Shown here: one piece after another, positions 34,621-44,046 of the stretch | Layout: the number at the start of each line of letters is the position of its first letter | Numbering within the stretch: position 1 is the stretch's first letter | From: Shimia litoralis | GTDB lineage: Bacteria > Pseudomonadota > Alphaproteobacteria > Rhodobacterales > Rhodobacteraceae | DNA: 64,000 nucleotides | Direction of reading: 5' to 3' | NCBI RefSeq assembly: GCF_005518135.1 | Contig: NZ_SULI01000005.1 | Location: forward strand, 1-64,000 | Program-made: the position numbers and the translations under genes | The notes under the pieces: generated by a model | The model's input: only the letters and a program-made list of their open reading frames with translations | Databases searched by the model: none | What the model was told of the DNA's origin: nothing

Positions 34621-36681
34621 TTAACCGGCTGCGCGATCCTCTGGCTTGAAGCTGATCCGCTCTGACGCTGTAAAACGACCATCAGGCAGTTTCTCAATTT
34701 TGTTCTGACGCAGCAACTGGCCAAAGCCACGCAAACCGTCTTCGCGGGTAAAGTTGTCTTCGTCCATATCGCGTGCCATCCGCATCAGCATCGGGCGTGA
34801 AAACCGGTCGTGGCCTTCGACAAATGTCAAATACGACGCCGCAGCTTCGAGCATGTCGGGCAGGTTGTTGGCGCCCATGTTCTCTGCATATTCTGCGAAG
34901 TTGCTTACTTTTTCCTCGGGCGCGCTAACCGGGGCAGCCGGAGCCACTGGGGCCTCCGTCCGGTCAGCGGCCGAGACACGGCGCGGGCGAACAGGATCGC
35001 GCTGTGTGGTATCGGTTTCTTGGGTCGGAGCATCGACACGCTGCTCTGCCACTAGTTTAAGAGGTGCAGGGCCATCCTCGCGTGAAGGCCGTGGCGCAGA
35101 GCCTTGTTCTGCTTCGGAATTTGGAACTTGCGGCCGCTTGGGGCGTGCGCCTTGCAAGGGTTGAACCACGCTGGCCAAATCGTCCCGATACGCTTCGGAT
35201 CCGTCAGTTGTATCGCGCAGTTCTTGCCCAGCAGCCTTCTCGGCTTTGGTCGCGGCAACAGCGGCACGCAGATGGGCAATGGCGCTGCGTCGGCGGCTGC
35301 CTTCGGGTTCGTCCATCTGGTTGTCGGTCTCTGCCATCAGTCGGGACACATCCACATCTGCGGCGGCCACATCCTCGACCATCACCGCGTCCTGTGATGG
35401 CTCAATTTCTGGGGCCACATCTTGCGCAGCGTCTTCCTCGATTTCGGCGTCTTCGCCCAACGCATCGGCACGATTAAGTTCCGCTTCAATTTGCGCCAGT
35501 TCCGCGACCAGATCGGCCTCGTCTTCTGGGGTCAGAGTGCTTTCGGATGCGCGGGCTGCGTCACCGGACACAGGTGCGACCTCGGCTTCAATCACGTCCT
35601 GAGCAGCGTCTGCGCTGTCAGTGGGGTCTTCCTCGGCTTCCAAAACGCCGCTTGTGACGGCATCTTCAAAATCTTCACGCTTCATGCGAACGACACGGGC
35701 GCGCACCGGACGTACGGGGGTTACGGTTTTTGGCGTATCGTCATTGTCTTGCGCTTCAGAAACCTCGGTTTGGGCCTCGGCATCTTGCACACGCACATCG
35801 CTTTCAACGGCAGCCGTCGCCATTGCGTCATCGAGTTGTAGTACCGACTCGCTGTCGTCGACATCAGGGGTCATCAGGTTTTCGGCATGCTCGTCTTCAG
35901 AAAAATCATCTTCTTCCGGCTGAGCGTCTGCTTTGGATACGACGGCGCGAATCCGGCGCAACTTGGCGGCGATGCTGTCGTCATCATGATCAATTGCAGG
36001 CGCAAGGTCTGAAACGGTTTCCGCCTCTGGCGCTTCCATAATTTCGGCCTCAATGATCTCCTCAGCGGCATCATCTACAGAGTCGTCCAGAGCAACCTGA
36101 TCGTCATTGTCGTCTGTATCCGAGAGGGACGCAAGAATATTGCTGATCTCCGGTGTGTCCGAAACATCAACAATTTCAATCTCTTGTGTGTCCTGAATCT
36201 CTTGTTCTTCAAGGACCTCTTCGTCGGACACGTCTTCTGACACAGCGTCTTGGGGAACAACAGAGTCGCCAGCGTCGGTCACAGTATCATGTGTGTCGTC
36301 ATCAGCAGAGGTTGCGCTTTCGACATCCGGTACGATCTCTTCTGAGACTGCGGTTGGCTCACTTGCCACATCTGGGGCGGCCTGCGGGGCCTCGGGTTCT
36401 GGTGCGATCTCGGCGTCGGCCTGTGCCGCAGGGGCGGTCAGGACAATTGCACCATGTTCCGTGCGCGCCTGTACACGTCTTTCGATTTCTCGCTCGGCGA
36501 TACGCGCCAACATTTCAGCGTCTGGCGTTGGCGGTTCTGCGCCAAAATACCTGTCGTCACCTGCGAGGTCTCGAAAATACTCGGCGATGGCCTTCATCGT
36601 ATCAAACGAGTCATCGAATCCTTCAAGGGTGCAGGAAAAAGTCCCGTATGAGACTGTTAAAACTTTGCTATTCGTAACCAT
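34621..36681 (-). CDS. Large acidic, mostly disordered protein of unknown function
   Basis: 686 residues. About 70 N-terminal residues (VLTVSYGTFSCTLEGFDDSF, then MKAIAEYFRDLAGDDRYFGAE) form a small domain, followed by about 480 residues dominated by Asp, Glu, Ala and Val with no cysteine. The last 90 residues form a second conserved domain (EGHDRFSRPMLMRMARDM, FTREDGLRGFGQLLRQNKI) that looks helical and may be winged-helix-like. No signal peptide or membrane segment, so it is cytoplasmic. The start at 36681 is chosen; 36771 would add a non-conserved leader. Found as an unnamed conserved protein in relatives as far as I recall; no function known. Confidence 0.8.
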   Translation of the reverse strand: MVTNSKVLTVSYGTFSCTLEGFDDSFDTMKAIAEYFRDLAGDDRYFGAEPPTPDAEMLARIAEREIERRVQARTEHGAIVLTAPAAQADAEIAPEPEAPQAAPDVASEPTAVSEEIVPDVESATSADDDTHDTVTDAGDSVVPQDAVSEDVSDEEVLEEQEIQDTQEIEIVDVSDTPEISNILASLSDTDDNDDQVALDDSVDDAAEEIIEAEIMEAPEAETVSDLAPAIDHDDDSIAAKLRRIRAVVSKADAQPEEDDFSEDEHAENLMTPDVDDSESVLQLDDAMATAAVESDVRVQDAEAQTEVSEAQDNDDTPKTVTPVRPVRARVVRMKREDFEDAVTSGVLEAEEDPTDSADAAQDVIEAEVAPVSGDAARASESTLTPEDEADLVAELAQIEAELNRADALGEDAEIEEDAAQDVAPEIEPSQDAVMVEDVAAADVDVSRLMAETDNQMDEPEGSRRRSAIAHLRAAVAATKAEKAAGQELRDTTDGSEAYRDDLASVVQPLQGARPKRPQVPNSEAEQGSAPRPSREDGPAPLKLVAEQRVDAPTQETDTTQRDPVRPRRVSAADRTEAPVAPAAPVSAPEEKVSNFAEYAENMGANNLPDMLEAAASYLTFVEGHDRFSRPMLMRMARDMDEDNFTREDGLRGFGQLLRQNKIEKLPDGRFTASERISFKPEDRAAG

Positions 36682-36822
36682 AATATGCGGGTCCTTTGCA
36701 CTACTCGATGTTGTGTTTACCACGACAGACAAGACGAAAGCTGACCGATTCTGTGGAATACAGGGTATCATTTCAGGGCCAGAATGTGGCGCGTTTCCTT
36801 TTTAGGGGTATTTTGAGCGAAA

Positions 36823-37503
36823 ATGACGGACATTGTTCACAGTTTGGAACCAATCACATTGGTTGGTGCCGGAATCTCTACAATCCAAGACCTAGAGCGT
36901 TGCCGCGTGCTGGCGCCGCGGGTGATTGCTGCCGACGGAGGCGCGCTGGCCTGTCTGAAATATGGGGTCACACCCGAGGTGGTGCTTGGCGATATGGATT
37001 CGGTTCAGGGCGCATTGGATTTGGGATTGCCAACCGATCGCCTTCATCATGTTGCCGAGCAGGAGAATACAGATTTTGACAAAGCCCTGAGCCACATTCG
37101 CGCGCCTGTCGTGCTGGGGGTGGGGTTTAGTGGAGCCAGACTGGACCATCAACTGGCGTGCTATAATACGCTTGTCCGCCATCCAGATCGCCGTTGTGTG
37201 ATCTTGGGTGACACTGACATCGCCTTTTTGGCGCCCCCGTCGCTGGACTTGCCGCTCGAGGCAGGCACACGTGTGTCGCTGTTTCCGATGGCTTTGGTCG
37301 AAGGCGTGTCTGATGGTTTGGAATGGCCGATCAAAGGACTGGTCTTTACACCCGACGGGCGGGTTGGGACCTCGAATGCCGCTCAGGGTCCGGTATCGTT
37401 GGTGTTTACGGCACCAAAGATGTTAATCATTCTGCCGCGTGCATGTCTTGAGCTTGCGGTGGCTGCACTGGCGCGCCAGCCCGGCTCATGGACCGCTCTC
37501 TGA
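36823..37503 (+). CDS. thiN: Thiamine pyrophosphokinase
   Basis: 226 residues of the TPK family (thiamine + ATP to thiamine diphosphate). It shows VIAADGGALACLKYGVTPEVVLGDMDSV, the metal-binding DxxS segment, then NTDFDKALSH, the conserved catalytic stretch. Divergent from the acidic gene. The last 77 bp overlap the convergent DMT transporter gene, an unusually long coding overlap. No TPP riboswitch or thi genes are seen. Confidence 0.92.
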   Translation: MTDIVHSLEPITLVGAGISTIQDLERCRVLAPRVIAADGGALACLKYGVTPEVVLGDMDSVQGALDLGLPTDRLHHVAEQENTDFDKALSHIRAPVVLGVGFSGARLDHQLACYNTLVRHPDRRCVILGDTDIAFLAPPSLDLPLEAGTRVSLFPMALVEGVSDGLEWPIKGLVFTPDGRVGTSNAAQGPVSLVFTAPKMLIILPRACLELAVAALARQPGSWTAL

Positions 37504-38368
37504 AGACGATATAGAGCCCTGCACCAAGTGTGATGGATATTCCAAGCGACGCCAGACCGTTGGGCAAATCACCGAACACAGCCCAGCCCATAAGCGTTGC
37601 AAAAGGGATTTCCAGATATTGCATCGGCGCAAGCGTGGCCGAAGGCGCATATCGGAGTGACCATGTCATGAGAAGATGTGCGAGCGTACCAAGACTGCCA
37701 ATCACCAAAAGCAGGATTTGAGTTTGCACATCGGGCAGGGCAGGCACCAGATCAGTTTGGGTTGCGAGAGGCACAAGGAGCAATATCGGCAAAATGAGAA
37801 CCGTGGCCATGGCTCCGCTGACGGCCTGAAGGGCAATCGGATCGGTGTCTTTGGCGATTTTGCGCGTCAGCAGCATAAACAATGAAAAGACGACAGCCAC
37901 CACAAGCGGCAGCAATGCTGGCCAGCCCACCGTGGCAAAGCTTGGTTGTATGACAAGTAACGTGCCAATGAAGCCGACGCTGCACGCGATCAGACGCCTT
38001 GCCCCGACATCTTCGTGCAGCACGTATTTTCCCAAAATCAACATGAAGAACGGCATGACAAAGGCGATCGCTACAGCGTCTGCCAGAGGTAAATATCGAA
38101 GTGCGGTGAACATGGCACCAATTCCGACGATATGCAGGCCCGTACGATAGAATGCCAGCCGTAGGAGATTAAAGGACATGCGCCAATGCCGGCCTGTGAT
38201 CCAGACGATTGGGATAAGAAGCGCCGTCTGAACTGCAAACCGCACGAACAAGAGATGTCCTAAAGGTACGGATTGACCCAAAATCTTTGCAATCGCATCC
38301 CCAAGGGGCGCGATGATGCAAAATCCCAGCATCAAAGATATGCCAAGCAAAGGACGATCGTGAGTCAT
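37427..38368 (-). CDS. DMT-superfamily (EamA) transporter
   Basis: 313 residues, ten membrane segments in two EamA repeats (about 5-135 and 150-285). Repeats show GAMFTALRYLPLADAVAIAFVMPFF and MTWSLRYAPSATLAPMQYLEIPFATLMGW, the inverted topology typical of exporters in this family. Substrate unknown. The C-terminal 25 residues lie in the overlap with thiN and are Pro/Gln/Ala-rich, so they may be non-essential. Confidence 0.92.
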   Translation of the reverse strand: MTHDRPLLGISLMLGFCIIAPLGDAIAKILGQSVPLGHLLFVRFAVQTALLIPIVWITGRHWRMSFNLLRLAFYRTGLHIVGIGAMFTALRYLPLADAVAIAFVMPFFMLILGKYVLHEDVGARRLIACSVGFIGTLLVIQPSFATVGWPALLPLVVAVVFSLFMLLTRKIAKDTDPIALQAVSGAMATVLILPILLLVPLATQTDLVPALPDVQTQILLLVIGSLGTLAHLLMTWSLRYAPSATLAPMQYLEIPFATLMGWAVFGDLPNGLASLGISITLGAGLYIVFRERSMSRAGAPVQPPQAQDMHAAE

Positions 38369-38551
38369 GGAGAAAGGCTAGGGCGAATTCACCAAAGAGG
38401 CAATCAACTTTAGATTGATTTTGGGGATTCGGAGAAAAGCGTTGATGCGATAGCCGCTCGAAACGGCGAATGTCCGGCACTCTTCGTAGTCACGAGGCCA
38501 ACACGTCATCATTTTTGGGGGAGGGGGCCGACTTGCGGAGAGGCAAGACGT

Positions 38552-38583
38552 GTCCTGCCCGCATCAGATGGTGCGGACAGGAC
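38552..38583 (-). terminator. Hairpin after the Liv operon
   Basis: On the minus strand, GTCCTGTCCGCA and TGCGGGCAGGAC form a 12-bp stem (one G-U) with an 8-nt loop, 14 bp after the last Liv gene. No U-tract, so it may act as an mRNA end stabiliser or a weak terminator. The rest of the 228-bp gap to the DMT gene shows nothing else. Confidence 0.5.
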
Positions 38584-38596
38584 TTTATGCTGTGGC

Positions 38597-39352
38597 TTAG
38601 ATCGCCAGATATTCCGCGCGCAACTCTTCGTTTGCGAGCACTTCTTCGGCGGCGCCGTCAAAGACAATTCCGCCCGTATCCAGAATGACCGCACGGTCTG
38701 CCAGTTCCAGAGCACGCACCGCGTTTTGCTCAACGATAATCGTCGTCATGCCTTGTTCTTTGATCAAGCGCAGAGTCTTTTCGATTTCGTCAACGATCAC
38801 GGGGGCAAGCCCTTCGTAAGGCTCGTCCAGCAACAACACCTTGATGTCGCGCGACAAGGCGCGGGCAATTGCCAACATCTGCTGTTCACCGCCAGAAAGC
38901 GTGACACCTTCTTGCTTGCGGCGTTCGCCCAGACGCGGGAACAATTCATACAGGCGTTCGATTGACCAGCCGATAGGCGGGGCGATTTGTGCCAGCTGAA
39001 TGTTTTCCTCGACCGTGAGGCCAGGAATGATGCAGCGATCTTCTGGCACAAGACCAATGCCGACCGCAGCCGCTTCATAGCTTTTCATCAAGTGGAGCGG
39101 TTTGTGATCCAGCCAGATTTCACCATGAGTCACCTGAGGGCTGTCCATGCGTGCAATCGAACGCAGCGTCGAGGTTTTGCCAGCACCGTTCCGGCCCAGA
39201 AGGGCCAGAATTTCGCCCTCGTGCACGTTGAACGAAATGTTCTGCACGATATAGCTTTCGCCATAATAGCTTTCCATGTTCCAGATCGACAGGAACGCGG
39301 GGGCTGTTTCCGCGTGGCTGTGGCCTTTGGAGAAGTCGGGTTTCACGTTCAT
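38597..39352 (-). CDS. livF: Branched-chain-type ABC transporter ATPase LivF
   Basis: 251 residues: Walker A GRNGAGKTS, signature LSGGEQQ, Walker B VLLLDEPYEGL. A slightly longer N-terminus than E. coli LivF. Fifth gene of the minus-strand operon binding protein-livH-livM-livG-livF, 11 bp after livG. The substrate may be an amino acid, a urea or an amide; the binding protein does not decide. Confidence 0.93.
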   Translation of the reverse strand: MNVKPDFSKGHSHAETAPAFLSIWNMESYYGESYIVQNISFNVHEGEILALLGRNGAGKTSTLRSIARMDSPQVTHGEIWLDHKPLHLMKSYEAAAVGIGLVPEDRCIIPGLTVEENIQLAQIAPPIGWSIERLYELFPRLGERRKQEGVTLSGGEQQMLAIARALSRDIKVLLLDEPYEGLAPVIVDEIEKTLRLIKEQGMTTIIVEQNAVRALELADRAVILDTGGIVFDGAAEEVLANEELRAEYLAI

Positions 39353-39363
39353 CTGATTTCTCC

Positions 39364-40119
39364 TTACGCTGACTCACCCAGATACGCTTCACGTACCTTG
39401 GGGTGGCCTTTGATGTTTTCCGGCGTGTCCTCGACCAGCGGTGTGCCCTGAGCCAGAACGGTGATGCGTTCTGACAGCGAGAAGACCACATGCATGTCGT
39501 GTTCGATGATGGCGATTGTGATGTCGCGCTCTTCTTTGATCTGCTTGAGCAGGTCGATGGTGTTATTGGTATCCGCACGCGCCATACCGGCAGTAGGTTC
39601 ATCCAATAGCAACAGCCGAGGTTCCTGCGCCAAGCACATGCCGATCTCGAGGCGACGTTTATCGCCCCGTGACATGGACGAAGAATGCATATGGCGCTTG
39701 TCTGCCATATTCATGTCTTCAAGCATGGCTTCGGCTTTTTCCACGATGTCTTTTTCGTTGTGCATGTTTTCAATTGCATGCATGCGGAACGACCCGTCGC
39801 GTTTGGCGAAACAGGGGATCATCATGTTTTCCATCACGCTCAGTTCACCAAAGATTTCCGGTGTCTGAAAGACGCGGGAAATGCCCATCTGGTTGATCTC
39901 GAACGGTGTGCGCCCCAGAACCGACTGTCCGTCAAACATGACAGAACCGGTGTCGGGGATCAATTTGCCCACCAGACAGTTGAGCAGGGTAGATTTACCA
40001 GCCCCATTGGGGCCGATGATCGCGTGGACAGTGTTCTCTGCCACGCTCAGGTTGACATCGCCCAGAGCCTGCAGGCCGCCGAAACGTTTGCCAACGTCTT
40101 TGACTTCAAGAATTCCCAT
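39364..40119 (-). CDS. livG: Branched-chain-type ABC transporter ATPase LivG
   Basis: 251 residues: Walker A GPNGAGKST, signature MSRGDKRRLEIG (an unusual form in place of LSGGQ), Walker B LLLDEPTAGM. Start at ATG 40119 with AAGGAG upstream, instead of a TTG three bases earlier. Between livM and livF. Confidence 0.93.
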   Translation of the reverse strand: MGILEVKDVGKRFGGLQALGDVNLSVAENTVHAIIGPNGAGKSTLLNCLVGKLIPDTGSVMFDGQSVLGRTPFEINQMGISRVFQTPEIFGELSVMENMMIPCFAKRDGSFRMHAIENMHNEKDIVEKAEAMLEDMNMADKRHMHSSSMSRGDKRRLEIGMCLAQEPRLLLLDEPTAGMARADTNNTIDLLKQIKEERDITIAIIEHDMHVVFSLSERITVLAQGTPLVEDTPENIKGHPKVREAYLGESA

Positions 40120-40131
40120 CAATCCGTCTCC

Positions 40132-41328
40132 TTATTCTGCAGGTGTGGTTTTGGCGTTGGTGTCATCATCGGATTTCTTCTTGACCATGCGAGAAATACG
40201 TTGACCACCTTCGACAAGGCCACCAGGCAAGAAGGTCACAACCAGCATGAACAGAATACCCAAAGTCAGATGCCAGCCTTTGCCGATGAACGGGTGGATC
40301 AAGAAGACCACAAAGTCCTCGAGGCCGTCGGGCATAAAGCTAAACCAGTTGTGCAGCACGGTATCGTTGATCTTCGAGAAGATGTTCTCGAAGTACTTGA
40401 TAAATCCCGCGCCCAATACTGGACCGATCAAGGTGCCTGTCCCGCCAAGAATGGTCATCAGAACAACTTCGCCTGATGCGGTCCATTGCATACGCTCAGC
40501 ACCAGCAAGAGGATCCATCGACGCCATCAGACCGCCTGCCAAACCAGCATACATGCCAGAGATCACAAAGGCTGCCAGCGCATAGGGACGCGGGTTCAGG
40601 CCCGTATAGTTCAGACGTGTCTGGTTCGATTTGATCGCCCGCAACATCATGCCAAAAGGTGAGCGGAAAATGCGGATCGACAGATAGAAGGCCAGCAGCA
40701 TAATGATGCCACACAGATAGTACCCAGCGTTGAACTGGAAGGCCCATGGGCCCACAACCATCTCGTAGGTCGAACGCATTTCAAGCCCAAACAGTGATGT
40801 GACCGGAATGGATCCGTCAGCCGTGGCCGATTCACCAAGAATACGTGGGTCATTCAGGGTCAGTTGCAGACCTGTTTCACCGTTGGTGATTGGGGTCAGA
40901 ACCGAATAGGCAAGGTTGAACGACATTTGGGCGAACGCCAGTGTCAGGATCGAAAAGTAAATCCCCGAGCGACGCAGGCTGACAAAGCCGATCAATACTG
41001 CAAACAGGCCCGAGACCACGATTGCCAGCGCAATGGCGGGAATAACGTTCATGCTCAGAAGCTTGAACATCCACACAGCAGAGTAAGAACCGACACCCAG
41101 AAATGCTGCGTGACCAAAGGAGAGATACCCAGTCAAGCCAAACAGAATGTTGAAACCAATGGCAAAGATACCAAAGATCACAAAGCGTTGCATCAGATCC
41201 GGATAGCCAGCGTTGAACTGTGCCAAGCCGCTATCGGACGGGAAGGGGTTCAGGATGAAAGGCGCAAACATGACCAGAGCAGCCACGATGACCAGAAGAG
41301 AAGTGTCTTTTTTGTTGAGTCCGAGCAT
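40132..41328 (-). CDS. livM: Branched-chain-type ABC transporter permease LivM
   Basis: 398 residues, about ten membrane segments, with the BPD_transp_2 pattern ([33 protein letters not shown]). The C-terminus after residue 370 is charged and Lys-rich. Three bases after livH's stop; forms a heterodimer with LivH. Confidence 0.94.
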   Translation of the reverse strand: MLGLNKKDTSLLVIVAALVMFAPFILNPFPSDSGLAQFNAGYPDLMQRFVIFGIFAIGFNILFGLTGYLSFGHAAFLGVGSYSAVWMFKLLSMNVIPAIALAIVVSGLFAVLIGFVSLRRSGIYFSILTLAFAQMSFNLAYSVLTPITNGETGLQLTLNDPRILGESATADGSIPVTSLFGLEMRSTYEMVVGPWAFQFNAGYYLCGIIMLLAFYLSIRIFRSPFGMMLRAIKSNQTRLNYTGLNPRPYALAAFVISGMYAGLAGGLMASMDPLAGAERMQWTASGEVVLMTILGGTGTLIGPVLGAGFIKYFENIFSKINDTVLHNWFSFMPDGLEDFVVFLIHPFIGKGWHLTLGILFMLVVTFLPGGLVEGGQRISRMVKKKSDDDTNAKTTPAE

Positions 41329-41331
41329 AGC

Positions 41332-42363
41332 TTATTCCTCCATCACGCCTTTGCGGCCCATCAAACCACGAGGGCGGGTGAGCAGGATGATAATTGCGAC
41401 GACGTAGATGATGATTTGGTCAATCCCTGGGATCAGCGACTTGATTTCGTTCATCGAGGCAAAGCTTTCGAGAACACCAAGCAGGAACCCGGCCAGAACG
41501 GCGCCTGGAAGGCTGCCCATGCCGCCGACAACCACAACCACAAAGGACAGCACAAGAAAGTCCATACCCATGTGATAGTTCGGAGAGTTGATCGGTGCAT
41601 ACATGACACCTGCCAAACCTGCGACCGCGGCCGCAATGCCGAACATGATGGTAAAGCGCTTGTCGATGTTGATGCCCAGCAAACCCACGGTTTCACGATC
41701 GGCCATACCTGCGCGGACAACCATCCCAAAGGTGGTGAACTGGAGGAAGGCAAAAACGCCACCAATAATAATCGCAGAGAAGGCAAAATATACCAAACGC
41801 CAGTAGGGGTAGATGATCGCGTTCGGGTCGAACCCAAGCATGACGCCAAAATCAAACGACCCCTTGAACACATCTGGTGCGCCGGTGGGGATCGGGTTGG
41901 CACCAAAGAAGTATTTCACCACTTCTTGCAGAACGATCGCCAAACCAAAGGTCACAAGAATTTGGTCTGCGTGCTCACGCTTGTAAAAGTGCTTGATCAG
42001 GCCGCGTTCCATGATGAAGCCAATACCGATCATAATCGGGATCGAGAACAAGATGGCCAGCGGCACAGCCCAGTCGATAATGGCCGCGCCCGTCTCGGCA
42101 CCGAACCACTCCATGACATAAGGCGTTTTTACTTTGAGTGGATTTCCCAAAAAGTCCGTTTGTGTTGGATCAACGGTCTCAAAGCTCAGGTTTAGAATTT
42201 TGCTGAGTGTGACGGCGCAGAATGCCCCGATCATAAATAGTGCGCCGTGGGCAAAGTTTACCACGCCCAGCGTACCAAAAATAAGTGTTAGCCCCAGCGC
42301 GATCAGCGCATAGGCCGAGCCCTTATCAAGCCCGTTCAGGATCTGCAGGATAATTGCGTCCAT
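41332..42363 (-). CDS. livH: Branched-chain-type ABC transporter permease LivH
   Basis: 343 residues with eight or more membrane segments. Start chosen at 42363 (MDAIILQILNGLDKG, the usual opening) with GGTGGGG upstream; the long upstream reading to 42456 crosses the attenuator hairpin. A loop of about 45 residues between helices 3 and 4 (TDFLGNPLKVKTPYVMEWFG) is larger than in E. coli LivH. Confidence 0.94.
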   Translation of the reverse strand: MDAIILQILNGLDKGSAYALIALGLTLIFGTLGVVNFAHGALFMIGAFCAVTLSKILNLSFETVDPTQTDFLGNPLKVKTPYVMEWFGAETGAAIIDWAVPLAILFSIPIMIGIGFIMERGLIKHFYKREHADQILVTFGLAIVLQEVVKYFFGANPIPTGAPDVFKGSFDFGVMLGFDPNAIIYPYWRLVYFAFSAIIIGGVFAFLQFTTFGMVVRAGMADRETVGLLGINIDKRFTIMFGIAAAVAGLAGVMYAPINSPNYHMGMDFLVLSFVVVVVGGMGSLPGAVLAGFLLGVLESFASMNEIKSLIPGIDQIIIYVVAIIILLTRPRGLMGRKGVMEE

Positions 42364-42446
42364 GGTCCCCACCTGTGTGTTTCTTTGAAAGCTTTCCGTG
42401 CTCGGGTCCTGTGCATTGACAGCCGCAAGCCGGGAAAGAGAAAACC

Positions 42447-42466
42447 GGTCGCGCAAAGGCGCGACC
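42447..42466 (-). terminator. Terminator-like hairpin between binding-protein gene and livH
   Basis: On the minus strand, GGTCGCGC-CTTT-GCGCGACC, then GGTTTTCTCTTT. It lies 17 bp after the binding-protein stop and 84 bp before livH. Same arrangement as in the polar amino-acid operon; partial termination would favour the binding protein. Confidence 0.75.
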
Positions 42467-42483
42467 GATCAATTGCATCAGGA

Positions 42484-43827
42484 TTAACCTGCGTTACACG
42501 TACCCAGTGCACCACCAGCGAACATGGGGTGATCTGGCGCATACGTAACCTGCGACGCCGGAGTAACTTCGACAACTTCAAGAAGGTCGAACTCGGATGT
42601 CGGGTTCTCTTTACCGCGCACAACCAGAACGTCTTTGAAGCACTGGTGATCTTCGGCGCGATACAGCGTTTTGCCGTTGCCCAGACCATCAAATTCAAAG
42701 CCTTCCAGAGCTTCAGCCACACCACATGGGTTATGTGTGCCAGCACGCTCACATGCATCTGCATACAACAGTGTCTGACAATATACGGTGTGTGCCGCCT
42801 GTGAGGGGGGGAAGCCGTATTTGGTGCCGAACGATTTGACGAATGCTTTGGATGCATCGTCTTGCAGCGACCAGTGCCAGTTTGTGGAGCCGTGGATGCC
42901 CTTAACGTTTTCACCAGCACCCTTCGCCATCAGGCGTGAGTAAAGTGGAACAACGATTTCGAACTGTTTGCCGTTCACGATTTTCTCGCGCAGGCCAAAC
43001 TGAACCGCGTTGGTCAGCGAGTTCACCATGTTACCGCCGTAGTGGTTCAGAACCAGAACGTCAGCACCCGAGTTCAGAACTGGTGCGATGTAAGACGAGA
43101 AGTCAGTCGCAGCAAGAGGTGTGCGAACCTTGTTCACAGTGTTCCAGCCCAGAGCTTCGGTCGCGGCTGCGATCGACTCTTCTTGGGTCCAGCCCCATGT
43201 ATAGTCAGCTGTCAGGTGATAGGCATTACGATCGGTGCCGTAGAGGTTCTTAAGAACCGGTGCCAAAGCTGCGCCCGACATGTACCCGTTAAAGAAGTGA
43301 CGGAAGCCGTTGGCCTTCTTGTCTTTACCAGTTGTGTCGTTCGAGTGGGTCAGACCCGCCATAAAGATAACGCCAGCTTCTTGGCAGAGACCTTGAACAG
43401 CAATCGCAACACCCGAAGAAGAGCCGCCAGTGATCATCACTGCGCCATCTTTTTCGATCATCGACTTAGCGGATGCACGTGCAGCGTCAGATTTGGTCTG
43501 TGTGTCGCCTGTGACGAAGTCGACTTTTTTGCCCATGATGCCGTTGCCTTGCAGGGCTTTGGACGAGAAGGTGTTCATCATGCCGCCGTCGCCGCCACCA
43601 TTCAGGTGCTCAACAGCAAGTTCATAGGCGCGCAGTTCGTCAGCACCTTCGTCAGCATATGGGCCGGTTTGCGGTACGTTAAAGCCCAGCGTTACATTCG
43701 GGCCAGTTGGCTCGTTTGTGTAAGCAGCAGCAGAAGACGCAGTAAAGATGGTCGGCAGTGCAACGCCAGCGCTTGCAACTGCGCCAGTCTTAAGAACACC
43801 ACGACGTGTCATATTCGTTTTGGACAT
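42484..43827 (-). CDS. Periplasmic substrate-binding protein of the Liv/Urt/Fmd type
   Basis: 447 residues with a twin-arginine signal (NMTRRGVLKTGAVASAGVAL, cleavage near SSAAA). The Peripla_BP_6 fold includes GFNVPQTGPYADEG, the substrate-site stretch ITGGSSSGVAIAVQGLC, and HLTADYTWGWTQEESI. Closer to short-chain amide/urea-type binding proteins than to LivJ. Start at 43827 with GGGAGGA. First gene of the operon. Divergent from a ScfR-type regulator, which may control it (inference). Confidence 0.92.
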   Translation of the reverse strand: MSKTNMTRRGVLKTGAVASAGVALPTIFTASSAAAYTNEPTGPNVTLGFNVPQTGPYADEGADELRAYELAVEHLNGGGDGGMMNTFSSKALQGNGIMGKKVDFVTGDTQTKSDAARASAKSMIEKDGAVMITGGSSSGVAIAVQGLCQEAGVIFMAGLTHSNDTTGKDKKANGFRHFFNGYMSGAALAPVLKNLYGTDRNAYHLTADYTWGWTQEESIAAATEALGWNTVNKVRTPLAATDFSSYIAPVLNSGADVLVLNHYGGNMVNSLTNAVQFGLREKIVNGKQFEIVVPLYSRLMAKGAGENVKGIHGSTNWHWSLQDDASKAFVKSFGTKYGFPPSQAAHTVYCQTLLYADACERAGTHNPCGVAEALEGFEFDGLGNGKTLYRAEDHQCFKDVLVVRGKENPTSEFDLLEVVEVTPASQVTYAPDHPMFAGGALGTCNAG

Positions 43828-44005
43828 GTAATCCTCCCGTTTCGTGAAACATGACGCAGGGCTCCTCTTCCCACGCGCCAAACGCACTATTGTGCAAATC
43901 TATTATCGTGGGCAGATAGAAAATTTCGCAACAACTGCTTTGTGAGTAACAATTTTTTTGTAAATTAATCGACAGCGTTGTACTAATTGTTGTAAAGAAA
44001 TTATT

Positions 44006-44016
44006 CTGCATCGCAG
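44006..44016. promoter_or_regulatory. CTGC-N3-GCAG box in the ScfR-type regulator promoter
   Basis: CTGC-ATC-GCAG, 30 bp upstream of the start codon. The flank TTATTCTGCA is identical to that of PhaR-type box 1 before phaP. A TTGTAC (43978-43983) with a 17-bp gap to TTATTC (44001-44006) makes a plausible promoter with the box at the start site. Confidence 0.6.
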
Positions 44017-44046
44017 AAGGTGCTTGAAAAGACCAAGGAAAATCAT

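Noticed and set aside
40864-42195. 443-codon open frame on the plus strand opposite livM/livH
   Set aside because: Antisense to two well-supported permeases; composition (Asp, His, Asn, Gln-rich) is that of a shadow frame and there is no ribosome site.
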